Positions 6,235 to 10,705 of a DNA stretch of 10,705 nucleotides are shown here, piece by piece (the stretch's first letter is position 1; each line of letters opens with the position of its first letter). The translations under genes and the position numbers were made by a program. The notes under the pieces were generated by a model, which was not told the DNA's origin, ran no database searches, and worked only from the letters and a program-made list of their open reading frames with translations. Where the stretch lies: contig JAYNVZ010000032.1 of assembly GCA_038101125.1 (NCBI GenBank), positions 1-10,705 of the forward strand, in the 5' to 3' direction. The DNA comes from GCA-2698665 sp038101125 (GTDB taxonomy: Bacteria > Pseudomonadota > Gammaproteobacteria > GCA-002705445 > GCA-002716945).

Positions 6235-8979
6235 ATGGATATAAAATATTCCCCCAAAGATATAGAGTCTAATATCTATAAAAAATGGACAGAAAATCAT
6301 TGTTTCTCTGCAAAAGATCTTAAGTCAAACTACTCAATAGTGCTTCCACCACCTAATGTGACAGGAACACTCCATATGGGACATGCCTTCCAACATACCA
6401 TTATAGATATACTTATTAGATATAACAGAATGCTAGGGAAAAGTGTTTTATGGCAACCAGGTACAGATCATGCGGGCATAGCCACTCAACTAGTTGTTGA
6501 GAACAATCTAAGGAAAGAAGGTAAAACAAGACATGAAATTGGAAGAAAAGGATTGATTGATGAAATATGGAAATGGAAAGAACATTCTGGTAATACAATT
6601 ATTGCACAAACAAAAAGACTGGGCTCATCAGCTGATTGGAATAGAAACAGATTTACAATGGATGATGGCTCAAATGAAGCAGTCAAAAAGGTTTTTATTA
6701 AACTATATGAAGAAGGTTTGATTTACAGAGGCAATCGTTTAGTTAACTGGGATATTAAACTTCAAACCGCTATATCTGATTTAGAGGTTACGAATATCGA
6801 AAAAGATGGTTTCCTATATTATATAAAATACAATATTGAAGATAGTAATGAGAGTATTATAGTTGCAACTACTAGACCTGAGACTTTATTTGGTGATAGT
6901 GCAATTTGTATCAATCCTGGTGATACTAAATATAAAAATTTAATAGGAAAGAATGCGATAGTCCCAATTATAAATAGATCAATTCCAATAATTTCAGATG
7001 AGTCTATAGATATGGAGTTTGGAACAGGTTGTGTCAAAATAACTCCTGCTCATGACTTCAATGATTATAAGTTAGGTAAAAAACATAATCTTGAGTTTAT
7101 AAATATATTAAATAAAGATGGTACTTTAAACAAGAACGCTGGAGATATTTTTGACACTAAAAATATTCATGAATCAAGGTCGTTGGTAGTTGATAGGTTA
7201 AAAGAAATTAACAATCTCGATAAAATAGAGAAACATAAACTAACAGTACCGATAGGTGAAAGATCTGGTGAAATAATTGAGCCTTTGTTGACAGATCAAT
7301 GGTTCATGAAAATGGATGAGTTAGCAAAACCAGCAATTGATGCTGTAAAAAAATCAAATATTAAATTTGTCCCTAAAAATTGGGAGAAAATTTATTATAA
7401 TTGGATAGATAATATTGAAGATTGGTGCATCAGTAGACAAATATGGTGGGGTCACAGGATACCAGCTTGGTATGATGATAATGGTAATGTATTTGTTGGT
7501 AATACCGAAAATGAAATAAGAATAAAATATGATATAAACAAAGAATCTAAGCTTACTCAAGATAATGATGTGTTAGATACCTGGTTCTCATCTTCGTTAT
7601 GGCCTTTCAATACCATGGGCTGGCCAGATAAAACTGAAGAATTAGAAAAATATTATCCTACAAGTGTATTGGTAACAGGTTTTGATATCATATTTTTCTG
7701 GGTTGCCAGAATGGTTATGATGGGAATCAAATTCATGGATAAGGTTCCTTTTAAAACTATATATATACATGGACTCGTTAGAGATTCTGAAGGCAAAAAA
7801 ATGTCTAAATCTATCGGTAATGTCATCGATCCAATTGATATCATCGATGGTATTGAGTTAGATGAACTTGTTGACAAGCGAATTAATAGCCTCGTACAGC
7901 CAAGATTAAAAAATAAAATTATTAAGAAAACAAAAGATGAATTTCCGGATGGAATCACTCCTTATGGTGCAGATGCACTGAGATTTTGCTTTTGTGCGCT
8001 TGCTTCAACAGGTAGAGATATAAACTTTGATTTAAAAAGAATTGAAGGTTATAGGAACTTTTGTAATAAATTATGGAATGCATCACGTTTTGTTTTTCTA
8101 TCTTCTAAAGATTATGATTTCGATCATAAAATAAACTTCGAAAAACTAACTACCTATGAAAAATATATAATTATCAAGTTAGATGAGCTTGTTACTGAGT
8201 ATAAGAAATACTGTGTATCGTATAGATTTGATTTGATGGCAAATACGCTATATAGCTTTATTTGGAATGAATATTGTGATTGGTATTTAGAAATAGCAAA
8301 AATAGAAATTGATAATGGCAATGAATATACTAAAAATGTATTGATTTATATTCTAAAAATAATCTTAAAACTTTGTCATCCTGTAATACCTTATATAACA
8401 GAAGAAATTTGGAAAGAAATGGTAAAACTAGAATACACAAATGATTCAATATTAATGAATGCAAAGTTCCCATCTCAACAAAAAGTGTTTAAAGATGAGG
8501 AAATTGATAATGAAATACTCTTACTGAAGAAATTTATAAACATTATTAGAAAAACCAGAAGTGATCTAAATGTTCATCCTAAAACTAAGATAGATATATA
8601 TTGTATATTTGCAGATAATACTTATGAAAACTTCATAAAAAATAATCGAGATATAATCACTTCTCTTGTGAAGGCTGATACTATATATATCAATAGTAAT
8701 TCATATGACATGAATCAATGTATTACTATATCGCTTGAAGAACTTAAATTGTATATTCCAATCAAGGAAATAATTGACATAGATGTCGAGAAAAAAAGAT
8801 TAGAAAAGAATCTGAGTAATCTTGTAAATAACCTAAATAAAATTGAATCCAAACTGAATAATAAAAGTTTTATTGAAAAAGCCCCTTCAGAGATTATACA
8901 AAATAATTTTGACAAACAAAAATATTTCACTAAAGAAATTGATTCTCTCAAAGAGCTAATAGAATGTCTATCGGATTAA
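6235..8979 (+). CDS. valS: Valyl-tRNA synthetase ValS
   Basis: A class I aminoacyl-tRNA synthetase that attaches valine to tRNA-Val and edits mischarged threonine. The 914 residues (E. coli 951) contain all expected parts in order. The Rossmann core has GTLHMGHAF (HIGH motif at 47-50) and GTDHAGIATQ. The editing domain has ATTRPETLFGDSAI and EFGTGCVKITPAHDFNDY. The core then resumes with DWCISRQIWWGHRIPAWY, LDTWFSSSLWPFNTMGWPD and GKKMSKSIGNV (KMSKS at 522-526). The anticodon-binding helical domain has EGYRNFCNKLWNASRF, then CHPVIPYITEEIW. The C-terminal tRNA-binding coiled coil runs from about 845 with heptad-like Leu/Ile spacing. The ATG directly follows the holC TAG, and the N-terminus MDIKYSPKDIESNIYKKW matches the family. 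The 3' end overlaps the MerR gene on the other strand by 12 bases, with no intrinsic terminator between them. Confidence 0.98.
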   Translation: MDIKYSPKDIESNIYKKWTENHCFSAKDLKSNYSIVLPPPNVTGTLHMGHAFQHTIIDILIRYNRMLGKSVLWQPGTDHAGIATQLVVENNLRKEGKTRHEIGRKGLIDEIWKWKEHSGNTIIAQTKRLGSSADWNRNRFTMDDGSNEAVKKVFIKLYEEGLIYRGNRLVNWDIKLQTAISDLEVTNIEKDGFLYYIKYNIEDSNESIIVATTRPETLFGDSAICINPGDTKYKNLIGKNAIVPIINRSIPIISDESIDMEFGTGCVKITPAHDFNDYKLGKKHNLEFINILNKDGTLNKNAGDIFDTKNIHESRSLVVDRLKEINNLDKIEKHKLTVPIGERSGEIIEPLLTDQWFMKMDELAKPAIDAVKKSNIKFVPKNWEKIYYNWIDNIEDWCISRQIWWGHRIPAWYDDNGNVFVGNTENEIRIKYDINKESKLTQDNDVLDTWFSSSLWPFNTMGWPDKTEELEKYYPTSVLVTGFDIIFFWVARMVMMGIKFMDKVPFKTIYIHGLVRDSEGKKMSKSIGNVIDPIDIIDGIELDELVDKRINSLVQPRLKNKIIKKTKDEFPDGITPYGADALRFCFCALASTGRDINFDLKRIEGYRNFCNKLWNASRFVFLSSKDYDFDHKINFEKLTTYEKYIIIKLDELVTEYKKYCVSYRFDLMANTLYSFIWNEYCDWYLEIAKIEIDNGNEYTKNVLIYILKIILKLCHPVIPYITEEIWKEMVKLEYTNDSILMNAKFPSQQKVFKDEEIDNEILLLKKFINIIRKTRSDLNVHPKTKIDIYCIFADNTYENFIKNNRDIITSLVKADTIYINSNSYDMNQCITISLEELKLYIPIKEIIDIDVEKKRLEKNLSNLVNNLNKIESKLNNKSFIEKAPSEIIQNNFDKQKYFTKEIDSLKELIECLSD

Positions 8980-9915
8980 ACCATAAAGTCTCTCAAGAGT
9001 TAATCTAAAAGAACTTAAATCTTGAGATATAATAGCTTTCACATCATCAGCAATCTGTCTGTAATTGCTAGCTTGTGTTCCTATTAAAACAATATTATCT
9101 TTCATATCGGCTAGCTCTTTCATGGTTTTTATCTCATATGTTTTCCTTGCAATATCCCTTGGGTTATTTAATGCAACAACAATGGTTCTAGCTTCTATCT
9201 TATTTGCCATATATGTCATTTCATCATGAGGAATGCTGTTTCCAACATAAGTAACATCCCAGCCAATATTTTGAGCAACAATAATATGTATTAATGTATC
9301 TAGATTTTCATACTCTGATGTCAGTGAACCTATTATCATGCGGGGGCCGTCATCTTTTGAAGATCTAAGAGTTGTATATAAATTTGACAAACAATTTCGA
9401 ATAGATATTTTTGCAAATTTTTCTTGTATGTATCTCAGAGACCCTCTGCTACATTCATCATTGATATATGTATGGAGTGGTTTCAGAAATTCCATCAGAA
9501 AATCTGTTGTGCTCAACATCGCTATAGCATTAGAAAGGGCTGTATCTAACTTATTAGAGTTCATCTCATCAATAGCTAATGCAGCCTCATCAAATAGCTC
9601 CATTACTGTTCCTGTGCTAGGTCTTTGGTATGACCTGGTTGCATTAGACTCATCGCCCATGACTAACTCAAATAAATCATCATAAGACAACTGGGCAATA
9701 TCTCCTATTCTTCTCCCAGCATTAATAGCTCTTTTGAGCAATGTTAATTTCTCAATATCATCATCCGTATATAATCGTCTATTAGTCTCGGTTCTATCAG
9801 AAACTACTGCGCTATAGCGTCTTTCCCAAGCTCTTATAACGTCTGAACTAATACCTGTTCTTCTGCCTACGACCTGTATTAAGTGTCTTGGTTTTTTAGA
9901 TAAATGACCTTTCAA
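8968..9915 (-). CDS. MerR-family regulator with a degenerate B12-binding-like C-terminal domain
   Basis: The 315-residue protein begins with a MerR-type winged helix of the MlrA/CarH kind: VVGRRTGISSDVIRAWERRY at 15-34, TNRRLYTDDDIEKLTLLKRA at 44-63 and GRRIGDIAQLS at 67-77. After a linker comes a helical bundle (about 103-185) and a Rossmann-like domain (about 190-315). This layout matches the light-sensing, cobalamin-binding CarH/LitR regulators. The key residues are missing: the EH of the bundle motif is EK (165-166), and the E-x-H-x-x-G of the lower ligand reads EYENLD (201-206). So I infer no ordinary B12 binding. The start is TTG (9913-9915), with AAGGA 7 bases upstream at 9923-9927. 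The start site lies about 39 bases after the promoter's expected transcription start. Targets are unknown; self-regulation and control of the divergent transcript are plausible. Confidence 0.87.
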   Translation of the reverse strand: MKGHLSKKPRHLIQVVGRRTGISSDVIRAWERRYSAVVSDRTETNRRLYTDDDIEKLTLLKRAINAGRRIGDIAQLSYDDLFELVMGDESNATRSYQRPSTGTVMELFDEAALAIDEMNSNKLDTALSNAIAMLSTTDFLMEFLKPLHTYINDECSRGSLRYIQEKFAKISIRNCLSNLYTTLRSSKDDGPRMIIGSLTSEYENLDTLIHIIVAQNIGWDVTYVGNSIPHDEMTYMANKIEARTIVVALNNPRDIARKTYEIKTMKELADMKDNIVLIGTQASNYRQIADDVKAIISQDLSSFRLTLERLYGLIR

Positions 9916-9960
9916 CGTCTCTTCCTTATATTTCCTTATGAAAATTGTTCCTTGTCACTT

Positions 9961-9988
9961 ATTTTAGATTTTTAAACGATTTTGTCAA
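9961..9988 (-). promoter_or_regulatory. Sigma70-type promoter of the MerR-family gene
   Basis: On the minus strand a perfect TTGACA (9988-9983) is followed after 16 bases by TAAAAT (9966-9961). Transcription should start near 9954, leaving a leader of about 39 bases. That leader carries two copies of ATAAGGAA (9939-9932 and 9929-9922), the second of which is the ribosome binding site for the TTG start. Confidence 0.65.
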
Positions 9989-10005
9989 GCTTTTGTTACG
10001 ATATA

Positions 10006-10052
10006 TATGAACAGTATATAATTATCTAAATAAATACATATTTTTGTTCATA
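10006..10052. repeat. Inverted repeat between two divergent promoters, possible operator
   Basis: TATGAACA (10006-10013) and its exact reverse complement TGTTCATA (10045-10052) are 31 bases apart. They lie between the leftward -35 at 9983-9988 and the rightward -35 at 10060-10065. The centre of the repeat (about 10029) is close to the midpoint of the two -35 boxes (about 10024). The symmetry suggests a shared control site, perhaps for the adjacent MerR-type protein. An 8-base repeat in AT-rich DNA could be chance. Confidence 0.35.
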
Positions 10053-10059
10053 AACAATG

Positions 10060-10088
10060 TTGACAAACTATTTTTGTTGTATTACTGT
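10060..10088 (+). promoter_or_regulatory. Rightward promoter with consensus -35, no gene downstream on that strand
   Basis: TTGACA at 10060-10065, a 17-base spacer, then TACTGT at 10083-10088, which keeps the T, A and final T of the -10 consensus. The start of transcription would be near 10095, about 75 bases before a strong rightward terminator. No start codon or open frame lies between, so this promoter most likely drives a small RNA. Confidence 0.5.
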
Positions 10089-10108
10089 TATAGACAAGAT
10101 ATAGACAA
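10089..10108. repeat. Tandem TATAGACAA repeat, period 11
   Basis: TATAGACAA occurs at 10089-10097 and again at 10100-10108. It straddles the expected start of the rightward transcript. A period of 11 is about one helical turn, so this could be a protein-binding site. The second copy also forms the left arm of a hairpin. Confidence 0.45.
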
Positions 10109-10170
10109 CTGTCATATCTCCACCCCTTTATACTAAAGGCCGAATTCTACCCCCTTTCGGCCTTTTTTTT
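10095..10170 (+). ncRNA. Candidate small RNA of about 75 nt
   Basis: A rightward promoter precedes this stretch and an intrinsic terminator ends it. Two helices can be drawn. Hairpin 1 pairs GATAT (10098-10102) with ATATC (10114-10118), and then GAC (10104-10106) with GTC (10111-10113), with A10103 bulged and a four-base loop. Hairpin 2 is the terminator, 10135-10165. Between them lies an unpaired C-rich run, TCCACCCCTTT, and the terminator loop is again C-rich (ACCCCC). Such exposed C-rich patches are common in small RNAs that pair with G-rich ribosome binding sites. There is no ATG in the stretch. I do not recognise a known RNA family. The gene would sit tail to tail with the polymerase gene. 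The alternative is that the hairpin only insulates the polymerase gene. Confidence 0.45.
10135..10170 (+). terminator. Intrinsic terminator, rightward orientation
   Basis: A perfect ten-base stem, AAAGGCCGAA (10135-10144) with TTCGGCCTTT (10156-10165), closes an 11-base loop. It is followed by an uninterrupted run of T from 10163 to 10170. Read leftward, only three T follow the stem before AGTATAAA. It is therefore mainly a terminator for rightward transcription and at best a weak one for the polymerase gene ending at 10169. Confidence 0.85.
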
Positions 10171-10705
10171 ATAGGGATTTTTTACACCCCTTTGGTCTCC
10201 ATGATGGAGAAATTACATCCGGAGATTCAAATTCACTGGATAAGCGCGCAGGTCTCAACATTAACTCGCCAAATTTATTATTTATACTATCAATCATGTT
10301 GTCTATATTATTTTTACCCTCTTGATTGTTAAAAAATAGATCTCTTTGATTATTAATTTTTTCTAGATTAATAGCAGTAACCTGAACCTGATAAACCCCA
10401 TATCTTTGTCTGATAAAGTTATCAATTAATTTTAAACAAAGTTTAAAGATATCTTTATCATGATTGGTATGTTGTGATAATTTATATTTTTCGGAAAACC
10501 AAAAATCTCTAGTCTTTATTCCAATTATAAATGTATTTGTTTCATAGCTATGAACTCTCAACCTTTTGGCAACTTTTATACTCATATAATGCAATATTCT
10601 CTTAATTTCATAAATATTCTTTAAATTAGGCTTAGTAACTATACCAAGACCGATTGATTGGGGTGGCTTATCTTTCAAAGTCATACTGTCTATATCTTTG
10701 CCATT
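10169..10705 (-). CDS. Y-family DNA polymerase, C-terminal part (cut by window edge)
   Basis: The frame is open to the right edge, and 178 residues are visible. The fragment starts NGKDIDSMTLKDKPPQSIG, which matches the junction into the little-finger domain of DinB/UmuC-type translesion polymerases (a Gly-x-Asp followed by K/QSIG). The little finger follows: KVAKRLRVHSYETNTFIIGI, a helix DIFKLCLKLIDNFI, and QVQVTAINLEKI. QRDLF, about residues 120-124 of the fragment, fits the QxxLF beta-clamp binding consensus. A further stretch, NIDNMIDSINNKFGELMLRP, resembles the tail of UmuC/ImuB-like members, and the protein ends ISPSWRPKGCKKSL. The palm and catalytic acids lie outside the window, so DinB, UmuC or another subfamily cannot be chosen. 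Its stop codon lies inside the T-run of the opposing terminator. Confidence 0.68.
   Translation of the reverse strand, partial: NGKDIDSMTLKDKPPQSIGLGIVTKPNLKNIYEIKRILHYMSIKVAKRLRVHSYETNTFIIGIKTRDFWFSEKYKLSQHTNHDKDIFKLCLKLIDNFIRQRYGVYQVQVTAINLEKINNQRDLFFNNQEGKNNIDNMIDSINNKFGELMLRPARLSSEFESPDVISPSWRPKGCKKSL

Noticed and set aside
9338..9685. 115-codon plus-strand open frame inside the MerR-family gene
   Set aside because: It lies fully antisense to a gene with clear domain motifs, has no ribosome binding site and no recognisable domain.
10135..10170. The hairpin as the main terminator of the minus-strand polymerase gene
   Set aside because: Leftward reading gives only three T after the stem; the eight-T tract lies on the rightward side.
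1..10705. CRISPR array, tRNA, rRNA, transposon, toxin-antitoxin or defence genes
   Set aside because: No regularly spaced repeats, cloverleaf, terminal inverted repeats or matching proteins were seen; gene content is conserved chromosomal housekeeping.

Overview
The window is AT-rich (by eye about one third G+C), tightly packed bacterial chromosome. The block lptG-lptF / pepA-holC-valS has the same order and orientation as in Escherichia coli. HolC (DNA polymerase III chi) is essentially a beta/gammaproteobacterial protein, so a gammaproteobacterium is well supported. Low G+C, near-zero intergenic spacing and a ten-base run of N suggest a streamlined, probably marine (for example SAR86-like) genome from a draft metagenome or single-cell assembly. 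That last step is inference.

Layout. At the left edge, on the minus strand, is the N-terminal third of the recombinase XerD, divergent from a plus-strand pair moeA plus an RDD membrane protein that overlap by ATGA. The RDD gene meets lptG tail to tail with overlapping stop codons. lptF and lptG form a minus-strand operon joined by TAATG. lptG carries the assembly gap, and lptF carries one in-frame TAA that cuts an otherwise full-length reading frame. A short divergent interval leads to the plus-strand operon pepA-holC-valS. valS overlaps by 12 bases, tail to tail, a minus-strand MerR-type regulator whose C-terminal half looks like a cobalamin-binding domain without its cobalamin-binding residues. 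At the right edge, on the minus strand, is the C-terminal part of a Y-family (translesion) DNA polymerase with a textbook sliding-clamp motif.

The only sizeable non-coding stretch lies between the regulator and the polymerase gene (9916-10168). It holds a good sigma70-type promoter for the regulator and an inverted repeat. Facing right, it also holds a consensus TTGACA promoter, a bulged hairpin, a C-rich unpaired stretch and a strong intrinsic terminator. No open reading frame explains the rightward elements, so they are best read as a small RNA gene of about 75 nt. This is the most interesting candidate here.

Most of the window is housekeeping: LPS export (LptF/G), peptide turnover (PepA), replication (HolC), tRNA charging (ValS), molybdenum cofactor (MoeA) and chromosome dimer resolution (XerD). 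I see no CRISPR array, insertion sequence, tRNA, rRNA or defence island. The unusual items are the broken lptF, the unannotated rightward RNA, and the regulator with a degenerate sensor domain.
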